A stretch of 12,488 nucleotides of DNA from Clostridia bacterium (GTDB lineage: Bacteria; CBDUZB01; JAGLHV01): NCBI GenBank assembly GCA_030595925.1, contig JAUVLC010000071.1, forward strand, positions 1 to 12,488, read 5' to 3'. A model generated the notes under the pieces. That model was not told the DNA's origin. It saw nothing but the letters and a program-made list of their open reading frames with translations, and made no database searches. Made by a program: the position numbers and the translations under genes. The first letter of the stretch is position 1; every line of letters starts with the position of its first letter. Below, one piece after another: positions 6,558 through 12,352 of the stretch.

Positions 6558-6854
6558 ATGCAAAATAAAATGAATAAAAGAAAAAATTATATCTATATTT
6601 TCTGGATATGTTTTGCAATTTTTCTCTTTGGCATATTATATAGAAATATTATTATTTCCTTACTGGCATTAATAGTCACTTTCTTAATTATTCTAATAAT
6701 TCAATTAAACCGGGGTTATACATTAACTCGTTCTTGGAAAGAGGGTATATCCAAAAGAGAAAAACCTGTCATTTATTGGCTTTCTATTTTTGCATAGATA
6801 CTGATGCTTGTTTTTCTTGTATATGCGATAGTTGATATTTTTTGTAGATATTGA
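6558..6854 (+). pseudogene. Small membrane protein interrupted by an in-frame TAG
   Basis: From the codons at 6558-6570 (MQNKMNKRKNY) the frame encodes two clear membrane helices (YIFWICFAIFLFGILY and IIISLLALIVTFLIILII). A polar loop follows (LNRGYTLTRSWKEGISKREK) and then VIYWLSIFA, which hits TAG at 6795-6797. The same frame continues ILMLVFLVYAIVDIFCRY to a TGA at 6852-6854, which completes a third helix. The stop therefore falls in the middle of a membrane segment, as expected for a nonsense mutation. The start is uncertain because GTG 6528, ATG 6558 and ATG 6570 are all in frame without a good Shine-Dalgarno. No family is recognised. Confidence 0.55.
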
Positions 6855-6900
6855 GTAATTAACTTTTAAAATTAAAAGCATAACAAATCAATAGAAATTA

Positions 6901-7090
6901 TGGCACGTAGTTTAAAGTTTTAACAGAAGAAACGAGAAGTGTTCTATTGTATTTAGCAAGTAAATATCTGAAGGAACCAGATGAGAAATTAGGGAAATTA
7001 TTAGGGATTGGATTAGTTATAATAAGTATAATAAAAGAAGAAGGCAGATTTTTGTGTAATAAAAAAGGGAGCGGAAAATTGCTTTTTTAA
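6901..7090 (+). repeat. Intergenic repeat copy C, with an open frame
   Basis: It starts TGGCACGTAGTTTAAAGTTT and includes GAGAAGTGTTCTATTGTATT, matching copies A and B. Near 7037 it has AAGGCAGATTTTTGTG, matching copy D. Relative to D it keeps about 100 extra bases after GAGAAGTG. A frame is open from 6911 to 7090 (59 codons, ASKYLKEPDEKLGKLLGIGL and a short hydrophobic run). It lacks an ATG, and TTG 6947 is the only usual start, so I do not call a gene. The Fic promoter follows at 7140. Confidence 0.65.
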
Positions 7091-7139
7091 TAAATTAAAA
7101 CTTCAAATTACGGCTTTTACAGTCTTACATTTTTTCCCC

Positions 7140-7168
7140 TTGACAATGAAGCGAATGTATGATATAAT
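7140..7168 (+). promoter_or_regulatory. Sigma-70 promoter of the second Fic gene
   Basis: TTGACA at 7140-7145 and TATAAT at 7163-7168 have a 17-bp spacer. A T-rich run ahead of the -35 (CATTTTTTCCCC) recalls the ATTATTTTTC before the other two promoters. Confidence 0.88.
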
Positions 7169-7188
7169 CGCTTCATATAAAGAAGCGA
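7146..7188. promoter_or_regulatory. Three alternating GAAGCGA half-sites over the fic promoter
   Basis: ATGAAGCGA (7146-7154) is a perfect inverted match to TCGCTTCAT (7168-7176), flanking the -10 box. A third half-site, GAAGCGA (7182-7188), forms a second palindrome with TCGCTTC (7168-7174) across 7 bp. The array fills the spacer, the -10 and the start region, a classical arrangement for repression by a dimeric DNA-binding protein. Confidence 0.72.
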
Positions 7189-7200
7189 AAGAGGTGTTAA

Positions 7201-8322
7201 ATGTCGTATATATGGGATCTAAAAGAATGGCCTTATTTTAAATGGCAAAGCGATAAACTAATTGATAGTTTGAGTCGTGCAAGGTTTACTCAAGGAAAAT
7301 TGTTAAGTAAAATACGTTCTTTGGGATTAGCCCTTGGTCAGGAATCGAGATCCGAAATATTAATCGAAGAAACAATCAAAACGGCTGCCATCGAAGGGAT
7401 ACTCTTTAATAGAGAAGCAGTGCGCTCATCCGTTGCCAGAAAATTAGGATTACCGACAGCAGGGTTAAAACCATCCGATAGAAATGCAGAGGGGTTAATC
7501 GATGTAATTCTTGACGCGACTATGCATTACAAGAAATCACTAACAATAAAACGTTTAAAATCGTGGCAAGCAGCATTATTTCCTACGGGGTACTCTGGTT
7601 TGACAAAGATTCGGGTTGGGAAATGGCGTGGGAAAACAACAATGCGCGTGGTGTCTGGACCAATAGGGCGGGAAAAGATTCATTTTGAAGCACCACCGGG
7701 GAATAGAGTTGTTTTTGAGATGAAAAAGTTTATATATTGGTGGGAAAAATTGTCGAAGACTATAGATGGACTGTTAAAAGCGGGAATTGCACATTTTTAT
7801 TTCGTGACTGTTCATCCGTTTGAAGATGGTAATGGTCGGATAGCCAGAGTGCTGACAGATATGGCATTAGCACAAGATGAAGATCTATCAAAAAGATATT
7901 ATTCCCTTTCCGGCAGAATAATGGCTGAGAGAAAAGCATATTATGAAATCTTAGAGAGAAGCCAGAAAGGTTCACTGGATATAACGACATGGTTATTATG
8001 GTTTCTTAAATGCTATGTGCATGCTATAGAAGATTCGAAGGAAGCTATAGCTATAGTGTTGCAAAAATCGGCGTTTTGGCAAAAACATGCTCAGACTATA
8101 TTAAACAAAAATCAGCAAAAAATAATCAATCGTTTGTTAGAGGCAGGACAAGATGGGTTTGAAGGAGGTTTGAGTACAAGAAAATATGTAGCAATGACAA
8201 AGACAAGTAGGGCCACAGCATACAGAGATATTACTGATTTATTGAAGAAAAAAATATTGATTCGTCGGAAAGCTCAGGGACGAAATGTATCCTATGATCT
8301 GATTTTTCCTTCTATTGAGTAA
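7201..8322 (+). CDS. Fic-domain protein with DUF4172-type N-terminus
   Basis: The 373-residue protein starts with a segment typical of the DUF4172 domain found before many Fic domains (YIWDLKEWPYFKW). It contains TAAIEG (61-66), which fits the class II inhibitory motif. The canonical Fic motif HPFEDGNGRIAR is at 205-216. The C-terminal ~65 residues (LSTRKYVAMTKTSRATAYRD, LLKKKILIRRKAQGRNVSYD) look like a winged helix. Expected activity is nucleotidyl transfer to a protein hydroxyl in the cytoplasm. ATG 7201 has GAGGTG at 7191-7196. It differs clearly from the Fic protein at 5247 in N-terminus and sequence, so the two are not a recent duplication. No antitoxin gene lies next to it. Confidence 0.94.
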   Translation: MSYIWDLKEWPYFKWQSDKLIDSLSRARFTQGKLLSKIRSLGLALGQESRSEILIEETIKTAAIEGILFNREAVRSSVARKLGLPTAGLKPSDRNAEGLIDVILDATMHYKKSLTIKRLKSWQAALFPTGYSGLTKIRVGKWRGKTTMRVVSGPIGREKIHFEAPPGNRVVFEMKKFIYWWEKLSKTIDGLLKAGIAHFYFVTVHPFEDGNGRIARVLTDMALAQDEDLSKRYYSLSGRIMAERKAYYEILERSQKGSLDITTWLLWFLKCYVHAIEDSKEAIAIVLQKSAFWQKHAQTILNKNQQKIINRLLEAGQDGFEGGLSTRKYVAMTKTSRATAYRDITDLLKKKILIRRKAQGRNVSYDLIFPSIE

Positions 8323-8346
8323 AAGGAAGGAAATTAACAGGAGAAT

Positions 8347-8445
8347 AGGCGACATAGTTTAAAGGTTTAACAGGAAAAAAGTGAAAGCAAAAGAAAGAAG
8401 GTAAGAGAAGTGATAAGTATAAAAAAAGGAAAAGGCAGAAATTTT
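8347..8445 (+). repeat. Intergenic repeat copy D, shortened
   Basis: It starts AGGCGACATAGTTTAAAGGT and TTAACAGGAAAAAAG, then jumps from GAGAAGTG straight to ATAAGTATAAAA and AAGGCAGAAATTTTTGT. Both flanks match copy C, so about 100 bp present in C are missing here. No intact gene follows it. Confidence 0.7.
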
Positions 8446-8455
8446 TGTAAAGAGA

Positions 8456-8803
8456 AAGAGATTGAATCGCGTATATTGCAATGAATTAAACTATTAAACA
8501 GCGTACCTCCAGAAGGAAACAAATGAGAAAAGTAAAAATCTCCATAGAAGATCTAATAGAGGCATTTGAGAACTGTTCATTTGATGTTCAAGGAAAACAA
8601 AGGGGTAAAACCTCGAAAATAGAAAGTAATTGACAAGGGAGGATGAAAAAATAAGATAAAAATAGGGCAAGACTATACCGATTACAAGGGAAGATATTTG
8701 GGATGAGATATTAACGGGTTTAATCGCGGAGAAGTTAATGAAAAAAGACAAGAAGTTGAAGAAAGAGATAAATGAAATAATTTCTACTTTCGAGGTCTGA
8801 CCC
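8456..8803 (+). other. Decayed region with two small broken reading frames
   Basis: ATG 8523 to TGA 8633 encodes 36 residues (MRKVKISIEDLIEAFENCSF...), which faintly recalls the start of UPF0158-type proteins and then stops. Near 8642, GGGAGG precedes ATGAAAAAATAA. Two adjacent frames then read KIKIGQ and, further on, IPITREDIWDEILTGLIAEK with LMKKDKKLKKEINEIIST, stopping at 8798-8800. This looks like one short gene broken by frameshifts. I do not recognise it. Confidence 0.4.
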
Positions 8804-8804
8804 C
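8792..8804. repeat. GAGGTCTGACCCC motif at a gene break
   Basis: This 13-bp motif, as far as I remember, recurs beside REP-associated and IS200-like transposase genes in environmental genomes. Here it sits exactly where the beta-barrel fragment begins, so it may mark an insertion or recombination edge. There is only one copy in the window. Confidence 0.3.
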
Positions 8805-9040
8805 ATAATTTTTTTATTAGTGGAGAAGGAGACTATATTGTTTTTGATACTGATGATCTATCAGGAAATGGTTATGTTGGCTATATTTTTACCGGTGGAG
8901 AATATTTCATTACTAAGAAATTTACTTTCACTTTAGATATTGGTCCTGATTTGATTAGTTTAAAAGAAGACGAATGTAACGAAAATGTAAATGGGGTTGA
9001 GTGGCTCTTTAATTTAGGTATTAACTATTACTTCAAATGA
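8804..9040 (+). pseudogene. C-terminal fragment of an outer-membrane beta-barrel protein
   Basis: The frame is open from 8801 to the TGA at 9038-9040. It encodes alternating beta-strand-like stretches (NGYVGYIFTGGEYFITKKFT, FTLDIGPDLISL) and ends GVEWLFNLGINYYFK. A short amphipathic final strand with aromatic residues near the C-terminus is typical of outer-membrane barrels. There is no start codon or signal peptide, and the upstream part is replaced by unrelated sequence at GAGGTCTGACCCC. It implies a diderm envelope. The identity of the original porin-like protein is unknown. Confidence 0.55.
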
Positions 9041-9065
9041 TTCATGATGTTGGGGGAAGATAACA

Positions 9066-9884
9066 ATGAGAATAAAGAAGATAAGATTTTTACCCATAAT
9101 CCTTATTTCCATTTTGACACTTCCTGCTTCTGTGGGACAATCGGGAGAATTACATTTTGGAATAATAAAAGCTATTGAAAAAAAGTTGGATAAACTAAAA
9201 AAGAAAGCAGATATTTATAGTGAATTACCGGATATTTCAACATTTATTAGCCAAAAATCAAACCGCTTCATTGTGAATATCGAGGATATAAACGACGGAC
9301 ATCCTTTGAAGGGAAGAAGAGCTAAGACCCCTCATTGCGGTGCCCATGTCGATTTTGATGAAGATGAGTGGCCCAAAGGAGGTAGCGCTCCGGAGAATTA
9401 TCCACATATATACGCGCCAGTTGATGGAATTGTATATAGGGTTGACTATGTATATCACTTGGAGTTGCAGGACCGTTATGGGTTTGACATAGCTTTTGCA
9501 AAGGATAACGACGGCTATATATATATTTTAAGCTATGGGGTTGAACCCATGGTTTTTGAACCGTCAGAAAATCTCTATAGATCTTTCATCCTTATTACCG
9601 AGGGCCAGAAAGTGAAAAAAGGAGATATAATAGCCTATGCTTACACGGAAACTGGGAAAGGTCCGGGAACCCATATTCATTTCCATATTGTGCCAGTGAA
9701 AAAGGGTCGAGGTGGTAACTTCATGGCTCCGGCGATATTTACCAAAACATTGGTAGATCAATTTCAAGCAAAATGGGATCTTCATAAAAACGATAACGGT
9801 GACCCGATGCCTCCCTGTATGGGATACAAACTGGAAGCAGACGAAAATCCTTTTGGAACAGGTGCGATAGATATTTTGTGGTAA
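9066..9884 (+). CDS. Secreted M23-like (LytM/peptidoglycan hydrolase-fold) protein
   Basis: The 272-residue protein begins with a signal peptide (MRIKKIRFLPIILISILTLP, cleavage probably after about residue 24-28). A short charged helix (36-50) and an M23-like core follow: HCGAHVDFD (90-98), YAPVDGIVYRVD (116-127), GQKVKKGDIIAYA (180-192) and GPGTHIHFHI (199-208). H203 and H205 match the HxH of M23 enzymes. The first zinc site is unusual, with H90/H94 and D96 where HxxxD is normal, and H207 replaces the usual E. It may be an active endopeptidase or a degenerate LytM-fold protein. GGGGGA before ATG 9066 supports the start. It lies 51 bp before the methyltransferase gene and may be cotranscribed with it. 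Confidence 0.7.
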   Translation: MRIKKIRFLPIILISILTLPASVGQSGELHFGIIKAIEKKLDKLKKKADIYSELPDISTFISQKSNRFIVNIEDINDGHPLKGRRAKTPHCGAHVDFDEDEWPKGGSAPENYPHIYAPVDGIVYRVDYVYHLELQDRYGFDIAFAKDNDGYIYILSYGVEPMVFEPSENLYRSFILITEGQKVKKGDIIAYAYTETGKGPGTHIHFHIVPVKKGRGGNFMAPAIFTKTLVDQFQAKWDLHKNDNGDPMPPCMGYKLEADENPFGTGAIDILW

Positions 9885-9934
9885 GGATAAAAGGAGAGTA
9901 ATTTATGAAAGAATAAATAATAAAGGAGTTATCA

Positions 9935-10678
9935 ATGGAAGAACTTTTCTTCGAAATATTTGAGTTATTGCCCAGGCAAGGGCCTGGCGATGAGGTTTCA
10001 ACGAGGAATGCTTTCCAAAAGCTTACTGAATTGCCTAAGTATCCCGAAATACTGGATGTAGGATGCGGAGCGGGTAAGCAAACTATAGCATTGGCAAAGT
10101 TAACATCAGGCAACATTACTGCGATGGATAATCATTCACCGTTTATTGAGATACTTAAGCGTAATATTAACCAAGCCGATTATTCAGATAGGATTAAATG
10201 TGTTGTTGGGGATATGTCCTCGATGGATTTTGCGGATGAAAGCTTTGATTTGGTGTGGTCTGAAGGCGCTGCGTATATGATGGGATTTGAAAATGCGCTT
10301 AAATCTTGGAAAAGATTATTGCGGCCTAATGGATATATGGTTGTGAGCGAACTTGTCTGGTTTAAAGAGGATGCACCGAAAGAAATAAAAGATTTTTTTG
10401 CCGGAGAATATCCCGCTATGAAGTATTATAAAGACATTCATCCTATCATTGAGTCGGCCGGATATAAAGCTATTGATTATTTCCAATTGCCGGATAAATC
10501 GTGGTGGATAGATTACTATACACCGATAGAAAAGGTAATCGCTGAAAAGAGAATCAAATATAGAGGAGATAAGGATGCTCGGGCGGTATTTGATATATTC
10601 CAACTCGAAATGGATATGCATAAAAAATATAGTGAATACTATGGCTATGGCTTTTATATTATGCAGAAAACGAATTAA
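9935..10678 (+). CDS. Class I SAM-dependent methyltransferase
   Basis: The 247-residue protein has motif I ILDVGCGAG (39-47), an acidic residue after strand 2 (ITAMDNHS), GDMSSMDFADESFDLVWSEG (motifs II/III of the Methyltransf_11/25 group) and LLRPNGYMVVSE. The N-terminal FELLPRQGPGDEVSTRNAFQ and the tryptophan- and tyrosine-rich C-terminus recall small-molecule methyltransferases, but the substrate cannot be named. AGGAG at 9922-9926 precedes ATG 9935. A tiny ORF (ATG 9905, M-K-E-stop) with its own GGAGAG lies just upstream. Its 3' end overlaps the convergent HTH gene by 20 bp. Confidence 0.88.
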   Translation: MEELFFEIFELLPRQGPGDEVSTRNAFQKLTELPKYPEILDVGCGAGKQTIALAKLTSGNITAMDNHSPFIEILKRNINQADYSDRIKCVVGDMSSMDFADESFDLVWSEGAAYMMGFENALKSWKRLLRPNGYMVVSELVWFKEDAPKEIKDFFAGEYPAMKYYKDIHPIIESAGYKAIDYFQLPDKSWWIDYYTPIEKVIAEKRIKYRGDKDARAVFDIFQLEMDMHKKYSEYYGYGFYIMQKTN

Positions 10679-10928
10679 GCTTTTGCCAAGAGTTCTTAAC
10701 CATTTTTAATAAGCATTTCCCATAATATTGTCTTAGCAATGCAGGATCATCTGTTTCAACAAGTTCTTTGAGTAAATGGGCAGGCAGATTATTGGCGATT
10801 TTCAGCATTTGAGAGATGCGAGCTCGTGAAACCTGGAAATGGACGGCAACATCTGAGCATGAAACACTTGGATTGAGCATCATGTAGGTTTTAGCATCGA
10901 TAGCGATTCTGGCGATATTTTTCGGCAT
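10659..10928 (-). CDS. Small helix-turn-helix protein, possibly a recombinase-associated remnant
   Basis: From ATG 10928 the protein has 89 residues (MPKNIARIAIDAKTYMMLNP...). It contains a clear HTH, CSDVAVHFQVSRARISQMLK, followed by IANNLPAHLLKEL. The pattern of a basic, proline-rich linker, then 'IARxAxxAK', then 'VSRARISQMLKI' resembles HTH segments found at the end of, or directly beside, serine-recombinase genes. The frame is open upstream to a TTG at 10982 (SCQSTNRSRHQPPQPVK), which reads like such a linker. No recombinase catalytic domain is present upstream, so this may be the tail of a lost element. No Shine-Dalgarno is seen for either start. Confidence 0.55.
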   Translation of the reverse strand: MPKNIARIAIDAKTYMMLNPSVSCSDVAVHFQVSRARISQMLKIANNLPAHLLKELVETDDPALLRQYYGKCLLKMVKNSWQKLNSFSA

Positions 10929-10982
10929 TTTGACCGGTTGTGGGGGTTGGTGTCGGGAACGGTTGGTCGATTGACAGCTCAA

Positions 10983-11087
10983 ATCGCTTTATCCGGCGTT
11001 TATAGACCTTCACAAGTAGTTGAATACATTGGACTTGTGTAGTTTGACTCGTGTCTCGTTCGGGGAGTTTATTTTTCAGTTTCAGAC
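10983..11087. other. Spacer with nested inverted repeats
   Basis: There is no gene. CACAAGT (about 11010) and ACTTGTG (about 11032) form a 7-bp inverted repeat. TCTCGT (about 11054) pairs with ACGAGA (about 11086). CGGGGAGTTTATTTTTCAGT near 11061 resembles the CCGGGGAGTTTTTCTTTTTC inside the intergenic core, so a diverged piece of that core precedes the second repeat here, as it does at 711-833. Confidence 0.5.
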
Positions 11088-11139
11088 GAGAGACAAGTGA
11101 GTTTATCCTGAGGAGAGAAACGACGAAGGAAGTTCTACC
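11088..11139. repeat. GAGAGACAA...CTACC repeat, copy 2
   Basis: This is nearly identical to 781-833, differing by a 2-bp indel and a few substitutions. It includes TCCTGAGGAG and GAAACGACGAAGGAAGTTCT. It runs directly into the GIY-YIG frame and replaces the expected start region. Confidence 0.85.
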
Positions 11140-11354
11140 TGGCTATCTGGTATCTTTACATAATTAAAAAGAACAATAAACTATATACTGGAATTACTAC
11201 AGACTTAACTAATCGTTTAAGACAGCATAGACAAGCAAAAATAATTTATAAAGAAGTATTTTCCGATAAATATACAGCTGCAAAACGGGAAAAAGAAATA
11301 AAAGGTTGGAATCGTAATAAAAAGTTAGCTTTAGCTATGACTAATCTAAAGTAA
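11136..11354 (+). pseudogene. GIY-YIG (UPF0213/YhbQ-like) endonuclease, damaged
   Basis: The frame is open from 11112 to TAA 11352-11354 and reads WYLYIIKKNNKLYTGITTDL, TNRLRQHRQAKIIYKEVF and AAKREKEIKGWNRNKKLALA. YLYI...YTGIT, the arginine in NRLRQH and the KREKEIKGW block identify the single-domain GIY-YIG family. Two defects are visible. There is no ATG/GTG/TTG before the domain (ATC at 11145 stands where the initiator is expected). The usual 15-20 residues between the LRQH and KIIYKE regions, which normally carry an AKYTRGRRP-like stretch, are missing. It is probably inactive. Confidence 0.8.
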
Positions 11355-11420
11355 GTGAAATTTACACAGAACATTTCATTTTGCTCAATACAAACTTATT
11401 CGGAGATATGGATAGACTGT

Positions 11421-11464
11421 TCAGGTAAACTTCACATAAAAAAATACCTGATTTGAAGTTCTGA
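11421..11464 (+). promoter_or_regulatory. Competing hairpins in the leader of the zeta-like gene
   Basis: TCAGGTA (11421-11427) pairs with TACCTGA (11445-11451). AACTTCA (11428-11434) pairs with TGAAGTT (11454-11460), extendable by TCAG/CTGA across a 3-nt bulge. The strands interleave and the connecting loops are too short for a simple pseudoknot, so the two helices should exclude each other. The region ends 23 nt before the ATG at 11488 and could modulate toxin expression. A regulatory role is inferred. Confidence 0.4.
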
Positions 11465-11487
11465 GTGGGGCAGTTAGATGAAACGAT

Positions 11488-12072
11488 ATGAAAAATAAGA
11501 ATGTACACATAATAGCAGGACCCAACGGGTTAGGCAAAACGACTTTTGCAAAGACGTTTTTACCTGAATATGCTAAATGTGACCGGTTTATCAATGCAGA
11601 TCTTATTGCTCAGGGACTGTCACCGTTTTCGCCATCACAGGTTGCTATAAAATCCGGTAAACTTGTTTTAGGGCAGATCAAAGAATATTCAGAAAACCGG
11701 GTTGATTTTAGTTTTGAAACAACTATGTCCGGTGTAACTTACCTAAAATATTTTAAGATGCTAAAAGAAAAGGGATATAAAATAAACATTTTCTTTTTGT
11801 GGATCCCAAGCTCACAGCTTGCCGTAGCTCGTGTCAAAGATCGTGTAGCACAAGGTGGTCATAATGTGCCGATAGAAGATATAAAGCGTCGGTTTAAACG
11901 AAGCATGAATAAATTTTTCAAGGAATATCGTTTATTAGCGGATAAATGGATTTTGTTTAACAATGAGGAGACAACGCCAAAGATCATTGCCAGGAAGCAA
12001 AATGCACATATTGAAGTTGTTAATCAGAATTTATTTGCAAATATAACCAAAAAGGTTAGAGTTAGATTATGA
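11488..12072 (+). CDS. Zeta-toxin-like P-loop kinase
   Basis: The 194-residue protein has Walker A GPNGLGKTT (11-19), INADLIAQGLSPFSP (36-50), the conserved FSFETTMSG (74-82) and a basic region RVKDRVAQGGHNVP (115-128) typical of the zeta-like/AAA_33 group. Zeta toxins phosphorylate UDP-N-acetylglucosamine, and many chromosomal relatives have unknown substrates. The stop overlaps the start of a 51-residue partner gene (ATGA), so the two are translationally coupled. The start has only a weak Shine-Dalgarno, with a competing ATG at 11478 that opens a 6-codon frame. A fragment of a close relative lies at 6424-6500, so this gene or a sibling was duplicated or moved within the region. Confidence 0.9.
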   Translation: MKNKNVHIIAGPNGLGKTTFAKTFLPEYAKCDRFINADLIAQGLSPFSPSQVAIKSGKLVLGQIKEYSENRVDFSFETTMSGVTYLKYFKMLKEKGYKINIFFLWIPSSQLAVARVKDRVAQGGHNVPIEDIKRRFKRSMNKFFKEYRLLADKWILFNNEETTPKIIARKQNAHIEVVNQNLFANITKKVRVRL

Positions 12073-12224
12073 AAAAAAGAATGACTATATTAGATAAAGC
12101 CGAAGTCGCAATGAAAAAGGCAATAAAAAAGGTTGTTGCTCAACATAAGAAAGATGGCAGACCGCTTTTTATATGGAAAAATGGGAGAGTAAAGAAAATT
12201 TTTGCTGAACAAATTAAAAAATAG
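12069..12224 (+). CDS. Small basic partner of the zeta-like kinase (putative antitoxin)
   Basis: The 51-residue protein begins MKKRMTILDKAEVAMKKAIK and ends DGRPLFIWKNGRVKKIFAEQ-IKK. It overlaps the kinase stop by 4 bp (ATGA). Small proteins with the pattern 'AxxAMKxAxxKVxxxHKxxGxPLxIWxxGKV' commonly accompany zeta-like kinases in bacteria, which supports a toxin-antitoxin pair. It has no DNA-binding motif that I can see. The classical epsilon antitoxin precedes zeta and is unrelated, so calling this an antitoxin is an inference from context. Confidence 0.8.
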   Translation: MKKRMTILDKAEVAMKKAIKKVVAQHKKDGRPLFIWKNGRVKKIFAEQIKK

Positions 12225-12294
12225 TAAAACAAAGAAAGGTTGTATTTATCCCATTTTTTTCTAATGAAATGTAAATCATTTTAATCACCTCCTT
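12214..12294 (-). other. Perfect Shine-Dalgarno and 21-codon ORF on the minus strand
   Basis: Reading leftward, AAGGAGGTGAT (12294-12284) is followed 5 nt later by ATG (12279-12277). The frame MIYISLEKNGINTTFLCFTI ends at TAA 12216-12214, inside the antitoxin gene. The initiation signal is better than that of most genes in this window. It is either a leader-sized peptide or the surviving start of a gene cut off by the toxin module. Confidence 0.35.
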
Positions 12295-12334
12295 AAAATA
12301 CAATATTCTACCTGTCCATCAGTCTATAAGACTT

Positions 12335-12352
12335 GAGGGAAGTTGCTTAAAG
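12335..12352 (+). repeat. Intergenic repeat copy E, truncated
   Basis: GAGGGAAGTTGCTTAAAG matches the GGGACATTGCTTAAAG part of copies A and B. It stops exactly where the intron-like sequence starts. Confidence 0.5.

Noticed and set aside
6511-6562. Integron attC site (GTTAGCG and GTTATGC in a GC-rich foldable block)
   Set aside because: No proper RYYYAAC/GTTRRRY pair brackets the hairpin, and no integrase or second site is visible.
6911-7090. 59-codon open frame as a small membrane protein gene
   Set aside because: It has no ATG or GTG start and coincides with a repeat that is non-coding in its other copies.
5247-8322. The two Fic genes as a recent tandem duplication or as a toxin-antitoxin pair
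   Set aside because: N-terminal domains, operators and overall sequence differ, each carries its own inhibitory motif, and each has its own promoter.
545-8480. CRISPR array from the recurring intergenic repeats
   Set aside because: The copies are kilobases apart with genes between them, with no regular spacers and no cas genes.
12281-12294. ATCACCTCCTTA resembles the 3' end of 16S rRNA
   Set aside because: Only 12 bases match and no upstream rRNA is present. It is simply the complement of a strong Shine-Dalgarno on the minus strand.
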